From Closterium sp. Naga37s-1 (taxonomy: Eukaryota > Streptophyta > Zygnematophyceae > Desmidiales > Closteriaceae): DNA of 64,000 bases. Every line of letters starts with the position of its first letter. Position 1 is the first letter of the stretch. Positions 22,301 through 31,251 of the stretch are shown piece by piece. Location: positions 62,001-126,000 of the forward strand of contig CANJKZ010000398.1 in the NCBI GenBank assembly GCA_947471745.1, written 5' to 3'. A model generated the notes under the pieces. It saw only the letters and a list, made by a program, of their open reading frames with translations. It was not told where the DNA came from and made no database searches. A program made the position numbers and the translations under genes.

Positions 22301-23094
22301 TCTTTTTTGGTAACACCCGAGTTCACCATTTCGGCTGCTGACTCATCTACCGAGCTCTGATTGGTCTGAAAATCGGTGTGAAAGTCCTTTGCCATGTTTT
22401 GCAGGTGGTCACCGAGTTTCAGGACAACCCAGCATCGGAGCAGCACGTCACAGCTGTCGAAAGTTACTGTTCCGTAGTCATGGTGCACTGTTGGCAGCAT
22501 TTCCCTTGCCACCCTTTCATTGTTGTCATGCCAATGGTGCAGGGACAGAGAATGAGACAAGAAGTACAGGTGGTCAAGTGGGACTCTACCACCCTCCTTT
22601 TGAAAAGTGTGGTCTTCCTAGAAGCAGCTTGCAAGAGGGTGCAAGTGGGAAGACAAGCTGACTCATGGTTGGCTTGACTCACTATTGGTAGCCTTGAGTA
22701 CAGCTCTGAACATCCAAGTGTGGTTGGCTTTGCTGACCTAGCTAGGACGTTTTCCATCCTTCTCTAGCCTTTCTCCCCTAGGACTCAACCTTCTCTGAGT
22801 TCCCAGGATGGTCCCAACCCCTTAAGAGTCCCCTAGGCAATGTTGCACTCAACCTCTTCCTTGCATCAATGAAGCTACTCGTTTTTCAGCCGAGCTTACG
22901 TTTTTGTTCACTGCGTAGCCATATACCGTTGGAAAGCAGACACCTGAAGCTAACGTCAGTCCAAGTTTCAGCCTCGTTTGCTATCGGAGCTGATCGTGAC
23001 GGCGTTTTGAACAGAGGCGGTTCGAAGTCATCAGATTCTGCTTAGGTGGTTTCAAGGGCATCTACGACCCCTAAGTGGACTCTAGACTATAACA
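16374..23094 (+). mobile_element. Full-length Copia element C, TSD GAAGA, likely young
   Basis: The 5' LTR 16374-17394 (1,021 bp) and 3' LTR 22099-23094 (996 bp) start TGTTGTGCC and end CTATAACA. They differ by one 25-bp deletion (near 22919) and about five substitutions. GAAGA flanks both ends (16369-16373 and 23095-23099). The primer site AGTGGTATCAGAGCGG follows the 5' LTR, and GAGGGGGAGTT precedes the 3' LTR. With an uninterrupted polyprotein it has all parts needed for movement. Confidence 0.95.
17434..22041 (+). CDS. Copia gag-pol polyprotein (element C), intact
   Basis: A single open frame of 1,535 residues from ATG 17434 (MEAEGSAPAG; the frame is open slightly upstream but has no earlier ATG) to TAA. 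In order: Gag (about 45-245), zinc knuckle CWYCHVEGHPWFKC (about 287), protease WVIDTGA (about 369), integrase zinc domain (HRRFGH ... CETC, about 547-590), integrase core with VDDYTRL, DRGGEF and YTPQSNGVAER (about 630-710), RT with QMDVKTAFLYG and YVDDILLF (about 1193), and RNase H (FTDATWAS, STESEYMAL, DSQGAIA, about 1383-1475). Gag and Pol share one frame, as usual for Copia. All catalytic motifs look intact. Confidence 0.95.
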   Translation: MEAEGSAPAGPSGSGGVRGAGEAGRGVVSGSAPIASVSTPAKDDVKTFNLEKFSGEDWASWSFRMELLFNHYGLLEVIDGELKRPASEGATKEWDRRSKDGFFLLSQCLSSNQLHHVKHLIKDIQCGPKAWKILKDVHAPSSEAMVVVLERQLHAVKINEGDAVQGAFDQLRDLYVKLSAAGVDYPEKIKCYKALSLLPESWGPLVVNLNGMKDSWSLEWIRAQVLQEEFRRKELTAAAGEGGGSAYGMKGFKGRGSKKGKAKEGSGGEQYSGGKRSNKGGKRCGGKCWYCHVEGHPWFKCRKLPDGWRPGQPSIEGSKGVHGAMGEGMGSEEGDGGAGGHGGMFYHVGEACSEDMVVPASKVALHRSSHWVIDTGAFMTMTNREDLLDEVRPSKAATVVSATGQVVPVRGEGRAMFMGADGRLVGLKRVLLVPGLCANLLSTKALSEAGMKMEMMGTKVFKATLDGHMLWDLRGGKDMHRSMWEIPVLPWKEAAARLAAEAVRGGHASHVTSGGGGDGSDGGLLVHGGGALPSVTPSTGETDWLTAHRRFGHVALPQLQQLFKEERVKGLRIKGEPKEVGSCETCLTSKFSRFPFHSTVGQSSDPVELVHVDLVGPMKVKGDGGALYSMTMVDDYTRLTWSFPLAKKSDAARVIIEEWLPMVERESGKRVKAIRSDRGGEFLGAEFRSWLKRHGIKQQLTTAYTPQSNGVAERANRTIIEGGRTILVDSGLPLRFWPLAIRHATVIKNRVLTHVGGQHWVPMEKWSGKKPLVDMLRVFGCMGLVHVPKEKRDKLQAAAVWAVHLGLARGSKGWLMWDPKSNTIFTTRDAKFMEGLMFKEWSERGRSKVTIPLGIEVGTNDPLLIPIELSSSSELTEVSHDLGGAEGEAADVEEVLQQGEAPIAERGDTEEEVQQPTPSPKLPPRRTTQGKRDAVRGGAKEGAAKERPKRAAHPRDFLKYERLGVPKALLVQEEEYEEEKGAEGEMEQICCFGVNLPHEPASMEEALAGDDREAWLASREDEFQSHMENETWTLTNLPPGRKALDCTWVLRVKTDAEGRLERRKTRLVIKGFQQREGIDFQEVFAPVAKAPTLRLLLAAAAVCGWKVEQMDVKTAFLYGVVDEEIYMKQPEGYDDGSGRVCRLNKAIYGLKQAPRCWYARLVEALEALGFKVSGCDESLFMTEGEEEKVFLLVYVDDILLFSPSLERIKEVQGKLKETFQCKALGPVGYYLGLHVERDEVKGWLRLHQHKYLAAMGEKYGLEEGRSVKTPLPSGFQLHLDEEEGEVLEYELQRRFQSMVGSLMYASVNTRPDIAFSVSQLARVVSRPLQEHLDAAERLVRYCMATSRVGLQYSVHGQLKQKGVEEVSTKTSAPARRGHLYLSCFTDATWASDISDATSHGGYICCVGGSPVSWKSKKQGEIAHSSTESEYMALFHGVKEVVWMRRLLEELGQEQEGPTPVFCDSQGAIAMARNAVLHGLNKHMHIKWHWVRKEVKKGTISLHYINTTKQPADFLTKRLAEHQHWSCATLCGMSFN

Positions 23095-23848
23095 GAAGAG
23101 GGGGTGGGAGAGGCCGAGGCCGTGGGAGAAGCTTTGGCAGAGGAAGAGGCCGAGGTGACTACAACGAGGGGCATGGGATCTCTGGTGGCAGGGGGAGCAC
23201 CCGAATGGAGGGTGCGTGCTGGTACTGCAAGAAGGCTGGACACCCATGGTTCAAGTGTTTCAGTCAGCCTGAAGGATGGGCGCCTCCAGGCATGAAGCCG
23301 CCAAGTGGTGAACGAGCACGAGGTGGCGCTGTACAAGGTTCAGGTGCACAAGGTGAAGGTGCACAAGGTAAAGCTGACCCCGGGATGTTCCTCATGGTTG
23401 AAGATGTGAAAGAGAGTGAGGATGATGTGGGTTCGGTTGGGAAGGTTCTGATGCACTCCCTCACTCACTGGGTGATCGATTCAGGATGCACAAGTCACAT
23501 GACCCCACGGGCAGATTTGCTTGACGAGGTAAAGCCCCCTGGGAAGATCAAATTTGTGGCTGCCTCTTCAGGTGCCTTGCTCCCTGTGATTGGTGTGGGG
23601 AATGCCAAGGTAATGGGAGCTAATGGGGGGCTTGTGGGGCTGGGGAATGTGCTGTTGGTTGAAGGTTTGTCCGCTAACCTTTTTTCTGTGCGCCGGCTGC
23701 AGAAGAGCAAAGGCCAAAGTGGCCTTCGGCCCAACCAGCTGCCGTGCAAAGCTTGGGAAGCTGTTGTTGTGGGATCTGGAGGAGAAGAACAGCTGCATCA
23801 AGGACCTGTGGCAGCTGCCCATCATCCCTTGGAGTGGGAAACCTGGGA

Positions 23849-25254
23849 TTGGTGGAGAGATTTCAGGAGGAATCGCATTAGGAAATGGGGTCGCGGGCGC
23901 GACAGGAGGCGTCGCGACAGTTGCGGGTGCGTGCACCACGGGGTCTGGTTGAACGCCGATGTACCCGTACCTAAACCCGAAATTCGCGTATTGCGGCCCC
24001 ACGTAGCCACGAACAGGCATCCCAAAAGCTGGCTTGTGTGACCGTTCTCGGACGCGGTATGTTGTCCGTGAGTCTGTGTTCCGGGATGAGGCGTGAATAC
24101 TCCATGCGTGTTCTGATCATCCTGTTGGGTCTGAAACCGAACGACGCTGATGCTAGAGGAATCTGTGACCGCAGTGTGAGGTGAATCCCGTTGATCAGTT
24201 GTTGCGGGTGGAACGCGGGCATTTGGGCCCCAAAAATTACAGGTTGCACGTATGGGGTGCTCCATGTGGGATTGAGCGCGGGCATGTTTTGCACAGCATC
24301 GCTAGCTGGTTCCGCAGTGTGGATTTGGGGCGCGGCTGTATTGCCTGTGGCATTATGGGAGTCGTGCAGAATTGGCGCCGCGACGCGATTCACGGTATGC
24401 ATGCATCGTACGAGATTACCCCTACTCATACGTAACGTGTGTGTCAACATGTTGCGATGTCTCTACGCGATTCCGACTATGGGATCTCTGACTGTGGAAA
24501 CACACGCCCGCGTGGATTATCGGTTCGTGATGACCATCGCGACCAGGGCGTTCCCGGTCCATCAAGCGCGGCCCATATTGTAACCGCGACACGCGACACT
24601 CGCTTTTCGTCTAAGTCCACTGAATTTGATGGGACAAGAGAGAGAGGTGCTTGATATGCAACTAGCGAGCGCAAAGCGTAAATGTGGACAGGCTGTGTGT
24701 AATGACCGGTCACGGCTTAGACGTGCTTCGCACATCTTCGCGTTTGTGTCTCGACCGAACAGCGACACCTGTGTAGGTCGTTCAAAGTGCTGCACGTGTC
24801 AGCCAGCATGGAGCCTGTCTAATCGCGCCAAGTGTTTCCAAACCTGTTCTCGCACCGCGCTTACCAAACCTATCTTTGTGCGAACACAGGTCGATACATG
24901 TTTCGTGAAGTCGCAACCAATCCTCTCGCTCTTTTTTTTTCGCGAACGCGCAGTTGCATGCGCGCAATTTTCCACCTGTCAATGTTGAACAACCAATCGC
25001 GTCCGTTTTCCACCGAGTCGCGCATGCTTTGGCGCGTAAGAACCACGTGGGTTCTTTCGGTTTTTGGTGGCTCGCTGAGTTTTCGATGGGAATCTGGTGG
25101 GTTTCACTCTGCCACGCAGGGCCGCGCAAGGTCCAAAACTGGTGGCATTCTGAAGGGCCGACTTCGCCCCACGCGTCCCCCGGTAGCTCCGCGCCCCGTA
25201 CATCCCCAGGCGTGGGCGGGGTTTTTCCCGAGCCGCGCCGTATCAACATACCAG
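23849..25254 (-). mobile_element. Truncated copy of the tyrosine-recombinase element (5' end only)
   Basis: Highly similar, same orientation, to 41280-42544 plus 43140-43293. It carries the first about 55 recombinase codons (MPVRGYVGPQYANFGF, minus strand from 24020) and about 1.2 kb of upstream sequence. Its left edge is a breakpoint inside the coding region, joined to element B protease sequence. It lacks the MITE present in the other copy. Similarity ends at ATACCAGT (25254), which also ends the right-hand copy at 43293. Confidence 0.75.
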
Positions 25255-26658
25255 TCCATCCGGGCCCTGGTGAAACCAATTCCACCAGGTCCCCCCCTGG
25301 TGAATTCGGGTTCCCACCAGGGCCGCACGCGGATGCACCGTGTGTCGCGACCCCCAGCTGGGCCAGCTGGGAGCTGCACGCGAGCGGGAGTGCCCCGCCC
25401 GCATGCAGGTCCCTAGCGAGATACGGGCGGCGGAGTCAGCTGGCGGGGTGGTCCCGCGCCGAGCCGGGGCCACGCCAGCGCCACGCAGCCCGGGACCACA
25501 CTCTGGGCCCCCCCGGTCCCAGCCCTGGCTCGCGAAACCCCTCGCGAAACCCCTCGCTCACCAATGGAGCGAGCCCCGTGCGCGCCGAAAACATTCCGGC
25601 CAATGGGAGCCGTCTCCGATTGCGGGGTGCTTCGGAGGCCCCTTACAAAACACTTCGCCACCCTATCCGCGCGTGCGAAGCGTCGCCAGGGTGCGCCGAA
25701 ACGAATCCGGCCAATCGGCATCGCTTCCGATTGGTGGTGTGGTTCGGAAGACCCCCGCGAAATATCCTTCGCGCATGCGAAGGGTCCCCTGAGCTCGTCG
25801 AAAATGTATCAGCAAATTGGAAATTGGGTGCATCATCTCTCGGGAAAAAAAGTTTCCGCAGTGTACCGAATGGTCGTTAAACGCGAATGGTTATAATAAA
25901 ACATCAATATGAAATATTGTGATATTGTAAATCATAAACGCGATTGCACGTACAAATAGGCAATCTCATTGTTTGGTAGGAAAAAACGAACTACATGTTT
26001 GGTATTTTGTTGTGGTTCTTTTTTTTGTTTATTAATATGTCCTATTCGTTATGATTGCGCTAACTAAATGGCCACCCATTTTATGAACGCGTTTAACTTT
26101 GACCGCGTTTAGTGTGGGCACATTATTGAGTGTAGTAATCTGGCATGAAACAGGAAGTTGTTATCGTCCGTTACCCTGGTTTTTGGCGGACGCGACGAGG
26201 AATACACCCCGCCCGATGTGGTGACCATCGCCCCCTGCATGCAGTTCGCGACTGGAATGCTACCTGGCGCGACGAGGTTCCACTCCTTGCATGTCGGGGA
26301 ACGTCCCCCCCTTGGCAAGTCCGAAGCGGCGCGCGGGCCCCCCCTCCCTCCCCCTAGCACGCGCGGTGCGGCCCCTCGCCTGTTGCTGTCGCTGCCTGCC
26401 CCTTGATGCGTTTTGTCCCCTTTTAGGCCCTCGTCCAGGGTTTTACGTGCTCATTTTCATCTTCACGCTTTGGTTCTCCTTTTTTGTCTTCCCTCTTTGA
26501 CCTCTCCGCCTAGTCCTCGCTGCGAACAAGCTCTGTCTCTAGTGTGTGTGTGGTTCGCATTCGCGTTAGCACTTGTAGTGTGAACCCTTGCTGTTCTCGT
26601 GCTAGTGTAGGCCCGGCCCGTCCGCGCAGCTGGTTAGTGCACGCATTCTGCGCCGGCC
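25255..26658. other. Left flank of the plus-strand element gene, rich in short inverted and direct repeats
   Basis: No gene seen. CCTGGTG/CACCAGG arms repeat several times at 25262-25322. A degenerate block of about 100 bp, containing CCGGCCAAT and a TTCGGA motif, occurs at about 25578-25660 and again at 25690-25772. An AT-rich stretch follows (about 25890-26100), then sequence leading to the ATG at 26659. Overlapping frames here look like by-products of high GC. It may hold promoter and recombination sites. Confidence 0.4.
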
Positions 26659-29600
26659 ATGGCTCGCGAATTGAAGGCGCTGTTGAACAGTGGAGACCAG
26701 GGCGCTTCTTACACCGCGACGATCTCGATTGCTCGCGCAACTGTGGAGCTCCCCCCCGAGCAGAGGAAGTGCTTCGCCGATGATACGCATCCCTTCACCG
26801 CGACCTGCTTTGACTTCCTCACCTGGTGAGAATGTCCTGTTTCAATTTAGGACGGACGGCTTGTTCAATACTTTATTATGTGTTTTGTCGCGTTTTGTTT
26901 TGTGTGGTTCTAAACCCTGGTAAATCGTTCGCGTATCTTGGTTGCTTGATTCATACGTTGTTTAGCTGCACTCCTCGTTCTAAGTAGATGCTGTGAACCT
27001 ACCTTTATCGTTCGCGACGACGAAACATATACGCGTTAAGTGTATGGCAATGTGTTCTTTAATCCCCCGTACAGCGTGGTTGTCAGGAAGTGCGTGTCTC
27101 AGTCGCTGCAGGGGTCGATCCAAGTGGTTCCATCCAATGTTGTCGCGGACATCGTCGCGGGTGCAGAGGCCGCGCACGTGGCGTTTGACGGAATGCTTGA
27201 AAGCAGATTGGTCGCGTTCTGCCTCTGGTCCGAGTGAGTACACAGTGCTAACCTGCGGGCTAGTCGCGTTTCCAATCTGGTCGCGTTATGCATCTGGTTA
27301 GTCGGTTATATCCTTCATGCAGGCTTCATGGGCTCACGCCGTTTTCCGTGTGTAATATGATAATGGCAGGGAGTTGAGTGACATGAAGGCTTCAAACGCG
27401 TGCATGCTTCTGCTTTTGCGCCCGGACCACCTCGGGCTTGACGCGAGTGCAAGCTGGAAAACGCGTCTTGTCCGCGTCTGTCACCCCACTGCTGCGCTTG
27501 AGCAACTTTCCACGATTGACAAGATTGTCGCGTAAGTTGTTTTTCGCCGGAGGGTTTTTTTTTTGTGTCTAGTTGCTCTTATATATATGTCCTTATTTTA
27601 ACTGCGATGCTATCCATCTATGTATTCAGGTGGTTTCAGGGTCGCGTTTGCCAGGCTTTCGAGCGCGATTCCGTCCAGTGTGTCCAGTCGGGGCACCTAG
27701 GAGATTCGATTCATCTCGTTGACCTGGTGAGCCAATGCCCTGTTCGCGTATGTTTTGTCGCGGTATTTAAAACGGCAGCACAAATTTTCTTTAACCATAC
27801 ACTCCCTTTCCGCGGCTTCCTTTCAGGATATCTCGTCTTGGAAGACCTCTTGCGGGCCAATCGCGTGTGGCTACGCGTTTGACAGAATCCTCAACGAACT
27901 CGACGCGGTTGTTGTACACGACCATACGCCGCGCATCGCGAAGCCCATCCAAAGGACGTTGACTACATTGCGGCAGGATGCGAAACGCGCCGCGGAGGAG
28001 CACGCGTTCAAGTCTAGATGCGGTTTTGCGGACGGTCACGGTGGGGAAGCACACGGTAATGAATGCGGGAGGTCGCACGATCATGCCGCCGGATCGCACG
28101 TTTCTGTTCCCGAAGCCCTCGCGATCACAACTGCTTACTCGCTCGCGAACGCCGCAGTCGTGGAGGAGGCCGCAGCGGATCAGGGGGCTCCGGACAACAA
28201 GAACGAGGGCTCGAGCTCTGACCGCAACAAGGATGCCCCTGAGACCGCGCCTCATGGTGGACGTGACGTGAATGCGTCGGAGGGTGCCGATGGTCAGGGT
28301 CGCGCAGCGGATGAGGGGTCTGCCGAGGAGCGTGATGATGCCGCGATGGATAACCAGGGCGGTGAATTGGAGCTGGAGGGGTCGGACGACGTGGAGGAGG
28401 AAGAGGACGAGGAGGAAGAGGAGGAGGTGGAGGAGGTCGCGGAGAACACCAGGGCTGGGCATGGGGCTGCGGTCGCGGTCGCTGGAGCAGGGAAGAGTAT
28501 TCGCCGTCTCACTGCTGCGTTGTCCCCTCGTCCTAGAAGCGCGGCCCCTTCGTGCGAGGGTGCGGGCAAGAGCCCGGTCGCGGGGAAACGGAAATACGAC
28601 GAGCTGGTGAAGATTGATCCCGGTAAGCTGGCCGCGGAAATTCTCCGCCTGGACGAGCATGTGCGGACACAGAAGCGCCGACTCGCCAAGCTTGAGGAAG
28701 CCGTGTCCGCGAAGCCTGGTCAGGAAGCAGCGACGGTGATCACGCAGAGTTACGATGATCTCGTGGGCACTGTGGAGAAGGTGCTACTTCATATGCAGAA
28801 CGCGGAATGGGTGATACTCAAGGAAGCCAAGGCGGCCGCGAAGGACATGGCCGAGAATCGCGACCTGCGGGACGTGCTGAAACATACTGCGGCTCGCTTG
28901 GAAGATGGCGCGGCTAACCTGAAGGCAGTTGTCGTGGACTCCATGGAATCCGCACAGAAGAAGTTGACGGACGAGGTCGCGCGAAAGATAGACGGCGCGT
29001 CGTCCAACATTGTGGCCACCCCTGAACGCGCGATCACAACAAGCGGCATGACCAACGCTCTCAACAGCGTCATCGCCATGCTTTCCGGTCTGCGCCAGGG
29101 GACGGATGGGCTGGAGGAGAAGGTGTCGGACGGGGTCGCGGAAGTGGAGACAGGGAAGAGGGTAGCGGACAAGGAGACAGGGAAGAGAGCCGCGGAGAAG
29201 GAGACGGGGAAGGCTGAAACCAGCAGGGGAGGAAAGAGGCAGAAAGGTCCCGCGGTTCCCAGTGTCGCGGAGATCTTGAAGAGCCAGGGGGGCACCGTCG
29301 ATCTGCGTTCAGGGACGGTCCAGAGGGGAACCACCAGGGGGGATGCTGCTGCGAGACCACCTTCTTCTCCCGCGGCAGTGGTAGCTGGTAAGGGCAAGGC
29401 CAAGGTCGAGGAAGCCCCGCTGGCAAACACCACCACCGCGACCACCACCACCGCGCTCGTGCCCGCGGCAAGTACCCCCGCCGCGATCGCTACTGGACAG
29501 CCTGGACCCAGCTCCACCTCCCCTGCAACCCCCCCCGCTGCAGATGTGGCACTCAAGGCGAAGAGTCAGGGTCGCGGTGGTTGTAAGCCTCCTCCAGCCG

Positions 29601-30548
29601 CGCTCAAACTGGATGACGACGACGACGACTCGGACGCGGACGATGATGTTGAGCTGGTGCTGCAAAGGTTCAGTGTGCACTGCGAGACCGGCGGAACTAG
29701 CGGCAAGAGGAAGGGCTGTGGTATCCGCCCTCCGCCCAGGGGTGGAGAGGGGATGGTCGGCAAACCGTGGCTTGGGGGGATACGTCGCTGGCTGGGTCAT
29801 CACTCACTCCAAGAGGTGCAGTACCTGACCGCTATCGCAGTGATGTGTTACGACAAGAGGGTTGACCACGGTCTCAAGCTGCCAGCGCAGCAGTTAAGGA
29901 ATTGGGCCGAGGACATCTCCGCGGCCGATGAGATGAGCACCGGGCTTTTCGCGACCATGCATCTCCGAAACCTTTGCGGCAACGTTGACAGGTACGCTTA
30001 TGATCATGATCTGTTGTTAAACATGCTTTGTACGCGATCAAATACGCGGCTAACCATGTCATGCATTAACCCACTTATGCAGGTACCGTCACATGTTCAA
30101 GGCATACCGCGACCTCACCCGCCCCACAACCAGTCTCGGCAATGCGGTCGCATGGGCAGCTGTGGTGGGGAGGGAGGCGGCAGACGAAGATTCTGATGTC
30201 GCCGGGGCACAGGAGGGTCTGTTTGCCGGTGCGGTCGCGTGCGCGATCGCGATGGTGTGGGAGACCTGCAATGGTCTTGATCTGGACGGAATCGTGAATG
30301 CTGGATACGTGGCGGCGCAGTCTGCAGGCGCCCCTGAAGAGAAGGCCCGCGATTTCGTCGCTATTGTGACCGCGGTCTTCAAGAGGGCCAGGAAGGAGAA
30401 TGCACGCGCGCACACCACCGAGGTAACGCCGAAGCAGGTCGCGGAGGCTATCGAGTCCGCGGTCGTGAACCGCCTTGGAGCGCGCCTTGGGGACCCCACT
30501 CTGGTTGCTATGGTCGCGCAAGAGGCAGTAGACGTGCTGATGACCTAG
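26659..30548 (+). CDS. Unrecognised 1,071-residue protein of the recombinase element, six exons
   Basis: Exons 26659-26825, 27075-27233, 27370-27531, 27630-27726, 27827-29991 and 30083-30548 join with GT-AG introns; total 3,216 bases, exactly in frame. Residues 1 to about 240 form a compact Cys/Trp-containing region (PDHLGLDASASWKTRLVRVC, SSWKTSCGPIACGYAFDRIL). Then come an acidic run (EEEEDEEEEEEVEE, about 383-405), basic stretches (KRKYDEL, GGKRQKG) and a probable coiled coil (about 456-490). A Thr/Ala-rich linker, an Asp run (about 791) and a C-terminal globular part follow. Basic and acidic segments suggest a nuclear protein. I recognise no family. The TAG at 30546 is followed by 31 open, Lys-rich codons to TGA at 30642, so the original end may be there. 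It converges on the recombinase gene and may be its partner. Confidence 0.65.
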
Positions 30549-31251
30549 AGCGACTGCAAGGTCGCGGCCAAGATGATGGAGGTCAACGAGCTCTACCTCG
30601 CTCTTCCTGATAAGCGACTGTCCGCGAAGAAGAGGTCCGCATGAATGTGTAGTTAGTTTGTCCCACCTGCTGGAGTTTTACTCGCGGTGGGAAACATGTG
30701 GTGCTCTAGACTCTTGTTCGTGTAGTTGCATGAGACCCTTGTTAGTGTGGGTAGTATGTCCACCCTGCTTGAGTTTTTACTCGCGGTGGATATTCTGTCT
30801 ATGCTGTTTAGTCCATTTCCTTAACCATGCTTCATCCGCGTTGACAACACGGATGCTATTGTCGTAATGCTCTCCTTTCAACTACTTTTGTATCGAAGCT
30901 CTCGTTCCGCGGTCAGCAACCTTCTCCTGTCGCGGTCAAAACTCACTTACTCTACTCATTGTTTCCGCGAGCTGTTCAATCGCGATACACCTAACTACAT
31001 ATCTCCCATCGGACTAGCGAGCCAATCATCATGTACATATCGAACGCGGTGGTAAAACAAATGATACCAAATCATCATCATTTTACGCAATTGTAACATT
31101 TGGAAGAATCAAGTAAACGGTTATGCAAAACAACAACTAACGCGAACGACACAACGTACTCATAATATGGCACCCATAGGCTGTACACCCAACGCGAACA
31201 TCAAAGGATCCAATCCACCATTTATTGCAAGTCAGGCATCATTGCACAGTA
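30549..31251. other. Gap between the two convergent element genes
   Basis: Contains the possible read-through tail of the plus-strand gene (to 30644), then two similar segments (about 30660-30695 and 30752-30790) sharing GAGTTTTACTCGCGGTGG next to CCACC arms. These may be 3'-end or pairing structures. The rest is AT-rich with scattered CGCG. No other gene seen. Confidence 0.45.

Larger units (their letters stand above)
14594..23848 (+). mobile_element. Copia element B: 5' LTR, gag, protease; split and truncated
   Basis: LTR 14594-15461 is 868 bp, the same length as that of element A but visibly diverged. The primer site follows, then gag from 15696. The gag is interrupted at 16373 by full-length element C and resumes at 23100, after the duplicated GAAGA. 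The sequence then runs through zinc knuckle and protease and stops at about 23848, where recombinase-element DNA begins. The integrase, RT and 3' LTR are missing. Confidence 0.85.
15696..23848 (+). pseudogene. Gag-protease of element B, split by element C
   Basis: Part 1 is 15696-16373; part 2 is 23095-23848. Part 1 is a UBN2-type Gag (LDGSNYEEWSGRMRSAF, then WKLLRDVIQ and VLDNSWDNL). Removing element C and one GAAGA copy continues an Arg-Gly-rich tract into a CCHC zinc knuckle (CWYCKKAGHPWFKC). The protease (WVIDSGCTSHM) and the downstream LSANLFSVRRL block follow. A frameshift near 23700 moves the pre-integrase part into another frame before the 23848 breakpoint. Confidence 0.85.

Noticed and set aside
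24477..25896. Several mid-sized plus and minus open frames right of the truncated recombinase copy
   Set aside because: They are mutually overlapping, lack splice or family support, and the corresponding right-hand copy shows the same DNA as non-coding upstream sequence.
30549..30644. Nuclear code change with TAG as a sense codon
   Set aside because: The GT14 host gene ends at TAG at its expected C-terminus, and the TAG codons are in transposon-derived or damaged genes; nonsense mutation or read-through is simpler.
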